Shown piece by piece: positions 47,556-53,260 of a DNA stretch of 64,000 bases. Below the pieces are notes generated by a model. That model saw nothing but the letters and a program-made list of their open reading frames with translations. It made no database searches and was not told the DNA's origin. Each line of letters begins with the position of its first letter. The first letter of the stretch is position 1. The position numbers and the translations under genes were made by a program. Source of the DNA: Pterois miles (Eukaryota; Chordata; Actinopteri; Perciformes; Scorpaenidae); NCBI GenBank assembly GCA_947000775.1, contig CAMQGK010000130.1, forward strand, positions 3,540,001-3,604,000, written 5' to 3'.

Positions 47556-49143
47556 GTCCTTGTGATTGTGGCATTATTGATGCAGGGAGAAGCAGTAAAT
47601 TGGGCTGCCCTGTGATTGATTGCGTGCAGTGAGGCTGAGGAACGTGATTTAAACAAGCCTCCTGATTGCAAATCATTTTATGGTAAAACAGTGGGACAAG
47701 AAAGATGAGAAAATGTGATGGTTGGAAGGTAAAAGTGCTGTTTTGTATATGTGATCAAATTACACACCCAAATTACATTTTTAAGCAGGTAATCAGTCAT
47801 AGGTGGCAGTTTGTAATTAGAAGCAACCAACATGATTAAGCTGAAATATAATTTTTTATTTTGTAGGGAATATTCGCTGTCAGGTGTGAAATTTTTAGGA
47901 GAAGAAGAGAAAAGACAGCATATATGACCAAGGAAAGGTGTAACACCTTGTTTTCCTGTCTGTTTGGAGCCGGCCATCATTCTCTTTCAGAGGTTATGGC
48001 AGCCTGAGTTTTCAAACTAGAGTGAAGATACTGGTGTCGTGTGAAACTAGAAAACCTAAAGAATCCATCGGTACCAACCAAGGTAACCATGTCGTACGAG
48101 CTTGTTGGGAATGAGGTTAAATAACACTCCAAATTTACAGTAAAATTTGGTGAGGAAGAACTGGTATGGTCATTTTCAAAGGGGTCCTTTGACCTCTGAC
48201 CTCCAGATATGTGATTGAAAATGGGTTCTATGGGTACCAAAAACATGCAGTTTTATGCTGGGTGTCTCTGTAAAGCTGAGATCCGTGTGGATCCAATGAG
48301 CTCAACTGTATTTAAATGTACTGATATTAGTCCACATTGCAGCCATTTCATTGTAGTGAGACTATTTTTTTTTTTTTAAAACTTCACTGTGTAAAGTGAT
48401 GTGTGATGACCTCTAGGATAATCACAACCTCATGAAACTTTACAGCCACAAACTAGAGAGCTAGATCATTCAGAGGATGCATGGCTTTCCTAGCTAGATC
48501 AACAATAACAGGGTTTCTGAGCCGTTTACGCAACGCAATTGCTCACCATCCAATCCCCGAAAATGCGATTCTTGCAGAAATCTCCAAATATCAAAAAGTG
48601 TTTGATGCCAGATCACTTTCTGTTGTGTTCCTCAAGGTCTTGATGTTCTTAATGTGGTATTGTAGAGGGATTGTTGATCATTTTTATCAATTTTTGAGTG
48701 GTAAAAAATGTCAAATTTAGCACCAAATCTGTGTAAAAACACATCATGTTCTGCGCTCTTATGCACAATTTACTGTAATTGATTTAGAATTCAAATTTAT
48801 TTCTTATTTATGACTAGAACAACTTGAATCTTCAGGTTCCCAGCTTTCAGATGATGTACACCACCGCTATGTGACATCTACTGCTGACTATTTCTCTCCA
48901 CCTGAACATCTCCTTTGGAAAAAGAGGGCAGCACCTCAGCTCGGATGATTCATGAGGCAGCTTGGCGCAGCAACAGGAGAAGAGAAAACCAGAGGAAACG
49001 TTACCTTTGACTCCTTTGGCCGGTCTTGGGAGCACGGAGCCATTCATGCAGCTCATATTATAGTCGCTAACTTCCACGCTGAGGTTGCCCAGCTCCGCGC
49101 AGCCCGCCTCCAGCGCGCTCCCGTTCCCCGCCTGCAGAGCCAT
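11873..49143 (-). CDS. cckbr: Cholecystokinin/gastrin receptor type B-like GPCR (full spliced CDS, 5 exons)
   Basis: Join, in minus-strand order: 49143-49005, 34951-34703, 23685-23424, 13629-13502, 12444-11873. All four introns have GT/AG ends and the phases fit (1, 1, 2, 1), giving 449 residues, close to the roughly 447 of human CCKBR. The product is a plasma-membrane receptor for CCK and gastrin peptides that signals mainly through Gq. Seen: four N-glycosylation sites in the extracellular tail (N7, N20, N29, N34), N67 in helix 1, LAVSD in helix 2, a conserved loop cysteine pair (C122, C204), ERY at 146-148, CWMP at 339-342, NPIIY at 380-384 and a cysteine cluster after helix 7 for palmitoylation. 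Type B rather than A is favoured by SANTWKAFD, GAPISFIHLLSY, SACVNP and the YTTVSTTG tail. Teleosts have more than one cckbr copy; I cannot say which this is. Confidence 0.93.
12445..13501 (-). other. cckbr intron 4, largely a diverged tandem duplication
   Basis: Copy one runs from about 12453 to 12842 and copy two from about 12875 to 13232. Matching landmarks include ATTGGAAAG(C)CTTTGGTGAA, CAAAGGATAAAGG, TTTCAGATCAT, CTTGATGAATCA, CTCCTGATGCACA and TGGGAAATACC. If the intron were retained, the frame would read 39 extra residues and stop at 13380-13382. Confidence 0.8.
13502..13629 (-). CDS. cckbr: cckbr exon 4 (helix 5 and start of loop 3)
   Basis: Residues 217-259 plus one base. The acceptor is CTGCTTTTCAG and the donor is CCG/GTGAGA. 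LFFIPGVVMIVAYGLISREL is helix 5 and matches type B more closely than type A. In mammals, variation at the end of this exon and retention of the next intron produce receptor isoforms. Confidence 0.95.
14030..14330 (-). repeat. Dispersed repeat with DR1 and oestrogen-response-type motifs
   Basis: The stretch contains CTCAGAAACACCTGGAG and CTCAGGAATGCCTGGAG, roughly 115 bases apart, so the unit is partly tandem. Between them are GGTCAAAGGTCA (14150-14161) and GGTCAATGTGACC (14163-14175). A related unit lies at 14573-14665. This is a common type of fish interspersed repeat; I do not know its class. Confidence 0.65.
14163..14175. promoter_or_regulatory. Perfect ERE core palindrome (GGTCA n3 TGACC), intron 3
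   Basis: GGTCAATGTGACC matches the oestrogen-receptor inverted-repeat core exactly. A DR1 (GGTCAAAGGTCA) ends two bases upstream. The motif match is visible in the sequence; binding or activity is not implied. Confidence 0.45.
14643..14657. promoter_or_regulatory. Full 15-base ERE palindrome, intron 3
   Basis: AGGTCACTGTGACCT is a complete inverted repeat with a 3-base spacer, one spacer base away from the classic vitellogenin-type ERE. It lies in a second copy of the dispersed repeat. Function is untested. Confidence 0.5.
16085..16430 (+). mobile_element. tRNA-headed SINE with TGGA tail
   Basis: GTGGTGCAGTGGTTAGCA resembles an A box and GATTTGAATCTGG a B box of a tRNA-like RNA polymerase III promoter. 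The body contains CATGTTCTCCCC, CCCAAAGACATGCAGGTTAA, GACTGGCGACCTG and CCCCGCGACCCCGAACAGGA, and it ends in (TGGA)n. Other copies are at 26262-26590 (minus) and 36830-37010 (plus, deleted). Confidence 0.8.
17169..17273. repeat. 20-base perfect inverted repeat, 65-base loop
   Basis: GTTTCAGAGATGGAGAGAAA at 17169-17188 is the exact reverse complement of 17254-17273. It could form a hairpin as RNA or a fold-back in DNA, and is probably part of an interspersed repeat. Confidence 0.7.
17320..18560 (+). repeat. Dispersed repeat R4, split by an hAT insertion
   Basis: The left part (to 17674) has four tandem units of about 24 bases built on TTTTTGGCCGTCGCCATCTTG. The right part (from 18412) has GGACCATAATTTACTAAA and CATCATGCTGTATTGAAGAA. 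The same order, uninterrupted, occurs at 34140-34625, which shows that 17675-18411 was inserted later. Confidence 0.8.
17675..18411 (+). mobile_element. hAT-like element with perfect 8-base target duplication
   Basis: It starts CAGGGGTGTCAAACTCATTT and its right end, reverse complemented, reads CACATGAGTCAAACTCAAGG. ACCTAAAG occurs immediately on both sides (17667-17674 and 18412-18419). No transposase frame remains. Length is 737 bases. Confidence 0.88.
19798..20119 (+). mobile_element. Internal fragment of repeat R1
   Basis: It runs from AACTGCAGCCCAACAGGCAA through AAAGTGGGCATGTCTGTA to CAGTATCTTCACTCTAGC, the middle of R1. It contains a perfect DR1 nuclear-receptor motif at 19963-19975. 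Confidence 0.75.
20602..20645. repeat. Polypyrimidine TTCCTCC tract
   Basis: An almost uninterrupted run of C and T built on TCCTCC in the + strand. A mirror-like polypurine/polypyrimidine run of this kind can adopt triplex structure. The glutamate-rich open frame on the other strand is an artefact of it. Confidence 0.7.
21492..22023 (+). mobile_element. R1 copy with both ends, internal deletion
   Basis: It starts GGGGCTGTCAATCAATTC and ends ACTTTGACAGCCCT, giving inverted ends of GGGCTGTCAA. The central third seen at 19798 is missing. Confidence 0.8.
22535..22880 (+). repeat. Dispersed repeat related to 53725-53850 and 56890-57000
   Basis: AGTGTGTAGTATTTTATTG, CAGCAGAAATGGAGTATA-like sequence and TATAATCACCTGAAA recur at the other two places. 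It includes two poly-T runs. The class is unknown. Confidence 0.55.
23424..23685 (-). CDS. cckbr: cckbr exon 3 (helices 3 and 4, extracellular loop 2)
   Basis: Residues 130-216 plus two bases. The acceptor is TTTCCTGCAG and the donor is ACCTG/GTGAGT. SVSISTFSLVAIAIERYSAI is helix 3 with its ERY motif, and WQTRSH and VIAATW lead into helix 4. Loop 2 reads GHMCRLVWPSGEAEQTW. Its cysteine pairs with C122. The Met-Cys-Arg around it is the CCK1-type arrangement, while the following WPS resembles CCK2. Confidence 0.95.
24150..24840 (+). repeat. Dispersed repeat R2 with an internal tandem array
   Basis: About seven copies of a unit close to TTTAGGCAACAAAACTACTT at 24296-24505, then GACCCACCCATCCATCCTGA, TACTTCCTGGTTCAC and TGGATTACACACAAATTGAT. 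The same order occurs at 27640-28390 and partly at 44280-44700. No reading frame. Confidence 0.75.
26262..26590 (-). mobile_element. SINE copy, minus strand
   Basis: Reverse complement of the 16085-16430 element: GACGCTTATCCCGTTAGGGT, GTACACCCTGGACAGGTCAT, AACCTGCATGTCTTTGGACT and TGTGAGGCGACAGG are all present in the expected order. Confidence 0.8.
27640..28390 (+). repeat. Dispersed repeat R2, second long copy
   Basis: The TTTAGGCAACAAAACTACTT array occupies about 27885-28110, followed by TTTTGACCCACCCATTCACC and GGATTACATACGAGATGATT. It also contains AGCAGGTGGCACTATGACT at its start. Confidence 0.7.
30120..30380 (+). repeat. Retroposon-like tail ending in TTAAATAAA
   Basis: CTTGCCTGGTTAAATAAATG with AATAAA-type signals and A-rich sequence looks like the 3' end of a common fish retroposed or Tc1-associated sequence. 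The upstream open frame at 30137-30346 matches nothing I know. Confidence 0.35.
30485..31748 (+). mobile_element. DNA element with 11-base inverted ends, carrying a nested R1 copy
   Basis: It starts AGGGATGTCAC and ends GTGACATCCCT. Just inside are matching ACAATACC- and GGTACCAAAGTATCGG-type sequences. R1 sequence occupies about 30678-31385, with the DR1 motif at 31130-31142, so R1 probably inserted into this element. No clear target duplication was found. Confidence 0.65.
32872..32911 (+). repeat. Short 11-base tandem repeat
   Basis: The unit GGGAGTCTGAT occurs three times, followed by a partial fourth. This is a small, probably length-variable repeat. Confidence 0.85.
33440..33960 (+). 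repeat. R4-type repeat interrupted by a MITE at about 33541-33839
   Basis: CTAAGCTAAGCTAACCAGCTGCTG and AGACTGTACAGTATATAAGAAG lead in, and TTTTGAAGCCTTGAG and GCAACCAGAAGTGACACA follow. Between them lies an element starting GTCTGGGCAATATATTG and ending CATCGCCCAGCCCTAC, whose ends are inverted relative to each other. The uninterrupted arrangement is at 34140-34470. Confidence 0.65.
34140..34625 (+). repeat. R4 repeat, uninterrupted copy
   Basis: TTAGCTAGCTGCTGTCTGTA, CAGTGACGTCATCCATTGGT, five tandem units near TTTTTGGCCGTTGCCATCTT, CAACCAGAAGTGACACA and CATCATGCTGTATTGAAGAA. It ends only about 80 bases short of cckbr exon 2 on the intron side. Confidence 0.75.
34703..34951 (-). CDS. cckbr: cckbr exon 2 (helices 1, 2 and start of 3)
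   Basis: Residues 47-129 plus one base. The acceptor TTTGTCAG is preceded by a CT run, and the donor is ATGG/GTGAGG. It contains LLYSLIFLLSVFGN (helix 1), MRTVTNSFLLSLAVSDL (loop 1 and helix 2), CMPFTLIPN and the loop cysteine in AMCKTVSYFMG. This block is strongly conserved in both CCK receptor types and is the best family identifier in the window. Confidence 0.95.
36830..37010 (+). mobile_element. SINE copy with an internal deletion
   Basis: The tRNA-like head (TAGTTAGCACTGTCGCCTCA, CGCCGGTTCAAGTCCGGC) is intact. Then GGTCCAAAGAC joins directly to CTGTCCAGGGTGTACCCC, skipping the middle of the element. Confidence 0.8.
38898..39330 (+). mobile_element. R1 fragment, right part, partly duplicated
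   Basis: GGAGCATTATTTAACCTCCT, ACTAGTATCTTCACTCT, then a second pass over the same region with AGGTCAGAGGTCAAGGG (DR1 at 39137-39149) and CTATCTTCACTCTAGCTTTA. The end is degraded. Confidence 0.6.
40240..40490 (+). repeat. Dispersed repeat R5, direct copy of 52600-52845
   Basis: CTTGCTCCAATGGAGGCA, AAAAATCCACTGCAGCAAAG and ATCTTTCCTAAAGCTA are shared with 52600-52845 in the same orientation. Confidence 0.7.
40707..41297 (+). mobile_element. 3' fragment of a non-LTR (LINE) retrotransposon
   Basis: Broken frames read YRTVVTKRELSGEAKLSIY, then GVSLRDKVRSSAICEGLGVE, SQLRWFGHLVRIPP, and ARPAGRRPRGRPRTSWRDDI with LAWEHLRIPQ. This is the familiar C-terminal region of fish LINE reverse-transcriptase proteins. 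There are frameshifts near 40860 and between about 41050 and 41085. The copy is 5' truncated and ends in a short GATGA-rich tail, typical of dead LINE insertions. I cannot name the clade with certainty. Confidence 0.8.
41490..41645 (+). repeat. Dispersed repeat R3 fragment
   Basis: TGTTGGACCCATCCACCTCC, ATCACTAGCTCTGAGTGTAG and GGTACAGACTACATGGCGTA. Related copies lie at 53150-53260 (same strand) and 6285-6430 (opposite strand). Confidence 0.6.
43420..43480. repeat. CA/TA/TG microsatellite
   Basis: (AC)n, then (AT)n, then (TG)n, forming an approximate palindrome that could extrude as a hairpin. An R2 scrap lies just before it at 43383-43420. Confidence 0.8.
44280..44700 (+). repeat. Dispersed repeat R2, third copy
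   Basis: ATACAACAGTTCGTATGATA, AATGTCCAGCAACG, AGGCAACAAAACTGCTCGG and TGGATTATATATGAAGCAAT, in the R2 order but with a short array. Confidence 0.65.
45480..46196 (-). mobile_element. Two minus-strand R1 pieces
   Basis: The first (45480-45665) is a truncated right end. The second starts AGGGCTGTCAAAGGTAACGC at 45704 and runs to TGTTGATAAGAGTGTTAA. Both are reverse complements of the R1 order. Confidence 0.65.
46610..47091 (+). repeat. Inverted-repeat arm A beside cckbr exon 1 (intron side)
   Basis: This arm is the reverse complement of 50139-50625. Over 46861-47052 I count five mismatches in about 190 bases. Arm A lacks about 23 bases near 46850 that arm B has. It contains a splice-acceptor-like TTGTTTGTATTTCAG at 46830-46844 and an AATAAA at 47039-47044. 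Confidence 0.85.
47162..47554. repeat. Two CTG/GCT trinucleotide runs in intron 1
   Basis: An interrupted CTG run lies at 47162-47189 and a pure run of twelve GCT at 47519-47554. Long alanine or serine stretches in the open frames here come from these runs only. Confidence 0.85.
48000..48245 (-). mobile_element. R1 fragment, minus strand
   Basis: AGTGAAGATACTGGTGTC, CCATCGGTACCAACC and GGGTCCTTTGACCTCTGACC are the reverse complement of the R1 right half. A DR1 motif lies at 48190-48202. Confidence 0.7.
49005..49143 (-). CDS. cckbr: cckbr exon 1 (N-terminal extracellular tail)
   Basis: Encodes residues 1-46 plus one base of codon 47. ATG at 49143-49141 has A at -3 and G at +4, a strong start context, and an in-frame TGA lies 14 codons upstream, so it is the first usable ATG. 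The donor is AAAG/GTAACG. The peptide starts MALQAGNGSALEAG and carries four NxS sites, as expected for the glycosylated tail of this receptor. Its sequence is poorly conserved within the family, so the assignment rests on the phase match to exon 2, the glycosylation sites and the position. Confidence 0.82.
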
Positions 49144-49480
49144 CCTCTCCGGGCTGTTTGACACTCTGGAGCCGCGCTGGAATCAACTTGTCGCGTTTTT
49201 CTTCATAACAGCCGGACAGGGGGCGTTGTGAAAGTTGGTGAAAAAAAAACCCAAAGTGGAGGATTTTAAACTCTTAACACGGTGTAATAAAGAGACAGTA
49301 GGTGAAAAGTTAATCACCGTGCGGTCGGTGGTGAGGGGGAAGCCCCGGGAAGTGGAGCGCAGCGCAGCGCAGCGCGCAAAGCACCGGACTGTGGAGGAAT
49401 GAACCTGCGCTGCTAAGGCAACTGAGGAGCTCTCTCTCTCTCTCCCTCCCTCTCTCTCTCCCTCCCTCTCACGACTGTCA
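49144..49480 (-). promoter_or_regulatory. cckbr: cckbr 5' UTR and likely promoter region
   Basis: The sequence upstream of the start codon is richer in CpG than its surroundings, with a GCGCA tandem run at 49357-49376 and a CT-rich microsatellite at 49430-49470. No TATA box is obvious at a sensible distance, so a CpG-type dispersed start is plausible. The transcription start cannot be placed from sequence. A short upstream reading frame lies at 49183-49206. Confidence 0.5.
49183..49206 (-). CDS. Upstream ORF of seven codons in the cckbr leader
   Basis: ATG at 49206-49204 opens MKKNATS and stops at TGA 49185-49183, 39 bases before the receptor start codon. It has G at -3 but A at +4, a moderate context. 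If the transcript begins upstream of it, ribosomes would have to bypass or reinitiate. Whether it is in the mRNA is unknown. Confidence 0.35.
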   Translation of the reverse strand: MKKNATS

Positions 49481-49630
49481 CTTTACAATTCATCCAATGC
49501 AGGACAAGAATAGGCGTTTTATGTATAGCTGGGGTGACTTCAGGTTCACCTCTCTAAAATTAGATGCTGTGTTTAGAACTGACAGTGGAGGTGAAATACA
49601 CAGTGGATGTGCTGGAATGTGTTAATATTG

Positions 49631-50063
49631 GGGCTGTCAGTCAATTCAAATATTTAATCATGATTAATCGCACATTTTGTTCAAAATATACCTTAAAGGG
49701 AGATTTGTCAATACTCATATCAACATGAGAGTGGATAACTATGTACAAATTAATGTATATATTGATTATTGGAAATCAATTAACAACACAAAACAATGGC
49801 AAATATTGTCAGCTCAGTCAGTGTGCTGACTTGACTATGGCTTGCACCAAACTGCATGTGATTATCATCGAGTGGGCATGTCTGTAAAGGGGAGACTTGT
49901 GGGTACCCAGAGAACCCATTTACATTCATATATCTGGAGGCCAGAGGTCAAGGGACCCCTCCTTCTCGAGTATAGTGGGGTATGGTTGGATTCATTAGGT
50001 TGTGTAGTTTCACATAATGCCAGTATCTTCACTCTCCACTCATGTTGTTATTGTGTTAACTTT
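49631..50063 (+). mobile_element. R1 copy near the cckbr promoter
   Basis: It starts GGGGCTGTCAGTCAATTC and has ACCTTAAAGGGAGATTTGTC, AAAGTGGGCATGTCTGTAAA and CCAGTATCTTCACTC. The usual terminal GACAGCCC is missing. Confidence 0.7.
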
Positions 50064-50138
50064 TATTTTTGCCCATATGCTGGAGTTTAAATGAAAAATG
50101 AAGCTGTGAAATTTCACATTACAAGGTCGACTTGAGGA

Positions 50139-50625
50139 TAGATTCATCCCGTTCCTCTCTGGCACACTCCCAAATAGTCTGCTTTTATTTACCTCAATCC
50201 TTATTGGACCTGTTCCTTCTCTGCTGCCTCCCTTTAGGCCAGTGGAGCCTGATTATGCAGCTGTATTGCTGCTTTCAGATGTGATGCTCCAGAGCTGGGA
50301 CAGGAAATTAAAGTGCCAAACCGCCCACCTTCCACTTGTGGATTTACTGCTGTCTGATTCGTTGAATTGGATATTTTTGTCCTTCGTTGGAAAAGGACTG
50401 AGCTTCTGAAATACAAACAATAACAGCAGTTTGATCAAATTGAATCTGAGAAAGTCAAGTTAATATATTCAGACATATTTCTATGTTGAACCAGAGCATA
50501 AAAAACTAAAGCAAAGAGAGTTAAAATGAAAAATAAAGCTGAGGAGTTTCACAAGTAATTTCACAATCCATGCAAATGCACTGAGCTATGATATAATATT
50601 CATTCTGACTCGTTGGAGAAAAAAG
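50139..50625 (-). repeat. Inverted-repeat arm B upstream of cckbr exon 1
   Basis: Reverse complement of 46610-47091. On the minus strand it reads: acceptor-like TTGTTTGTATTTCAG, an open frame from KLSPFPTKDKN to SSNTAA then TAA, and an AATAAA 60-odd bases later. It looks like a copied last exon and its 3' UTR. I do not recognise the protein. In arm A the frame is altered by the 23-base gap. Confidence 0.85.
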
Positions 50626-50685
50626 CGAAAATCAAACATTTTTAGCAATATTTGTCAGCATTTTGTATAAAATGGACTATTTGAT

Positions 50686-51452
50686 AGCTGTCAAAGTTAA
50701 CGTGATAATAACATGTTAATGCTAAATGCTAATTCCTTTTAACGCCACTAATTTCGTTAATGCAAATTATGATTTTTAGGTTGTAGTTTCAAAGCTAAAG
50801 TGAAGATACTGGTAACATAGGAAACTACAGAACTTAAGGAACGTAGTATTTTCAGTTCTGCCAATAGATCCCCCTGAAAGACACACGGTCTAAGCAGTAG
50901 AGAACTTCCAATTACATCCCTGTCTCTCTTAACCCCAACGACCACCCACGGCAAATATATTTCCACACTCGCTCACACTTGATGTATTCCTCAGCAACAC
51001 GATCAATTAATCTATGAAAAACAGGGAGAGGAAACGCTTTGCAGGCGGTTTGGGGGCCCTCAAGGATTAAACACTATTACTTGCGTGGTTACCTTGAACT
51101 TTGATTAATAATTTAAAAATCACAGGCAGTTTGGGGCAAGTAGTCAAGTCAGCACACTGACAGCTGTTGTCGCCTGTTGGGCTGCATTTTGCCTTGTAAT
51201 AATTTGAGCACATTTTTTATGCTAAATACCTGTGAGGGTTTCTGGACAATATTTATCATTGTTTTGTGTTGTTAATTGATTTCCAATAATCAATATATAC
51301 ATTCATTTGCATACAGCAGCATATTTATCCACTACTATGTTGATAAGATTATTAAATACTTAACAAATCTCCCTTTAAGGTGCATTTTGAGCAGATAAAA
51401 AAATGGGTGATTAATTTGTGACAATCATGCGATTCATCGATTGACAGCCCTA
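50686..51452 (-). mobile_element. R1 copy, minus strand, with replaced middle
   Basis: It starts AGCTGTCAAAGTTAACGTGA and ends CATCGATTGACAGCCCT, the two R1 ends. The 50830-51120 interior does not match other copies. Confidence 0.65.
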
Positions 51453-51726
51453 AAAACAACATTTTAGCATGTGAGAGAGAAGCAGAGACTGGTGCTAATA
51501 TGTGGTTGTTATACCTAAAAATCTAACTTTTTTTAAAAAGGGGGTCACCCAGGGCCCCATCAAAGTTTAGACCAGACCTGCCTGAATGGCCCTTTTAGCC
51601 ATTCACATTTTCCTCAATTACAGCATCAGTGTCACCAGTTTTGCTAGACGTCATCTTTCAATGAATTGCCTTAATTTCATGTACCATTTCGGCGGATCGA
51701 TAACGGACCAATCTCTTTCTCTCAAG

Positions 51727-51840
51727 GAATGGATGCTGTTGATTTTCCTGCTCAAGAGAGCAACCTCCAGGTCGTGCAGGATGTCGGGGGTGAGGGGATC
51801 TTCAGCTGGACAAAGAGCTGCAATTCTGCAACGTTTAATG
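51727..51840 (+). other. Weak exon candidate of 114 bases
   Basis: A pyrimidine-rich CTCTTTCTCTCAAG precedes it and GTGAGT follows. It is open in two frames; one starts at ATG 51729 and reads MDAVDFPAQESNL then SWTKSCNSATFN. A second acceptor/donor pair brackets 52036-52084, but the phases do not join cleanly. It could be noncoding or chance. Confidence 0.2.
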
Positions 51841-52599
51841 GTGAGTAGCTGATACCTTTTTTCCTAAACTGTCTGGTGATTTAAAGCAGAGGATGGTGCC
51901 ACAGTGACATATAGTTTTTGACACAGGAATCGATATTGCACATCTCTTGTTTTTGATGAATTTTCACTCTTTTCTTGTTTACACTTTGACTGATATAAAT
52001 GATTTGTTTGAGAGTGTGTTGGATATTCTCTGCAGCCTGTGGAACGACTTAGATTTTCCATTTGGCCGACCCCGCAGGAGTACGGTGAGGGGTTCTGGGA
52101 CTCCTGATGTGCAGCATGATGGCTTTGTTTATGGGGAGCGATCTCAGGGTGCCTCAGGGTTCAGTTTGTGTGTTACCACTTGAGAGATGATAGCGACGCT
52201 TTGAAAAATGTCCGGAGGCTGCGGGGGAGTTAGTTTGCACTGTGGGGGAGGAGGGCTTCACTATTTGTGTTTGTGATTTGTTTGACGGTCGCTGTCAGTC
52301 CCGCTGATGGTTTAACAAGTGATACTGCCGCTGTTGTTGCTGCTTTTGAACGCCGCTTGTGTGGGAGGTGTGTGTGTGGTGCTCCAGCTTGGCCAACATG
52401 TGCTGGTGTTTCTTCCACATTTTTTAAGATAACAGCTTATTAAAGGAGTGCCAAAAGTCGCTCCCTTCTGCTTCCTCTCAAACCGCCAATGTTGTTTGGC
52501 AAGTTTGGCAGCGGATCCACATTGATTTTCTCTGTGTCTTCGCGCAGGTCGTGACCAGCATGTCTGATGAGATGAGGAACTATTCACCCTCTGGTACTC

Positions 52600-52845
52600 C
52601 AGGGTGTCAGAACATCTTGCTCCAGTCGAGGCATTTTGTTGGTGTCTTATTTTAGTGGAAGTGAAATTCGTTGTAGAAAAATCCACTGCAGCGAAGGCAG
52701 CTCAGGTGAAGCATTGAAGCTGCCGATTTGTGTGAAAGAACAGGTCAGGCTGCTAGTTTTAATGATTGACAAGTGCCTCATGACAGCCCAGTCAATAAAG
52801 ATGAACAAACACAAATCTTTCCTAAAGCTAGACACAGGAGAGTAA
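52600..52845 (+). repeat. Dispersed repeat R5, direct copy of 40240-40490
   Basis: CATCTTGCTCCAGTCGAGGC, AAAAATCCACTGCAGCGAAG and ATCTTTCCTAAAGCTA. The two copies lie on either side of cckbr exon 1 in the same orientation. Confidence 0.7.
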
Positions 52846-53149
52846 TAATACATTTATTTTATTTTATTTTAAGTGCCTTTCAAGGCACTTAAGGTCGCCA
52901 ACAAATAAAAAATACAGAAAGAAGTACAACAAATAAAAAATACAGTTAATACAGTTAAACACACTAAAGCAGAGTAAAAGCAGAGTTTGCAACAACACGC
53001 AACAACAGAACGTACAGTAACGTCCAGTTGGCAACAAAAACCACTCAAGCTAAGCAAATATGTACAGAAACAACATCAGTACAGAAAACATGTCACAGAT
53101 GTCACTAACATAAGTTACAAAACAAAACACTGGTCTCCTGGTTGAAAGC

Positions 53150-53260
53150 CCTGTGTTTGTTGGCCCCATCCACCTTCCCCTCCACCCGCCATAAGCAGTC
53201 TTTTCTTTTTATTCTCCGTCACTAGCTCTGACTGTGGCATATTTACGTGGATGAGTTAGT
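53150..53260 (+). repeat. Dispersed repeat R3 fragment
   Basis: TGGCCCCATCCACCTTCCCC, GTCACTAGCTCTGACTGTGG and ATATTTACGTGGAT match 41510-41590. Confidence 0.6.

Larger units (their letters stand above)
34952..49004 (-). other. cckbr intron 1 (14.1 kb)
   Basis: No exon seen. It holds a deleted SINE, R1 fragments, a LINE tail, CTG and TA repeats and one arm of a large inverted repeat (46610-47091). Open frames at 46374-46559 and 48481-48720 have no recognised domain. Confidence 0.7.

Noticed and set aside
47485..47676. Frame with an alanine run
   Set aside because: Comes from the pure GCT repeat; no splice or domain support.
48481..48720. 79-codon frame just downstream of cckbr exon 1
   Set aside because: Opposite strand, no motif, no splice signals, intronic.
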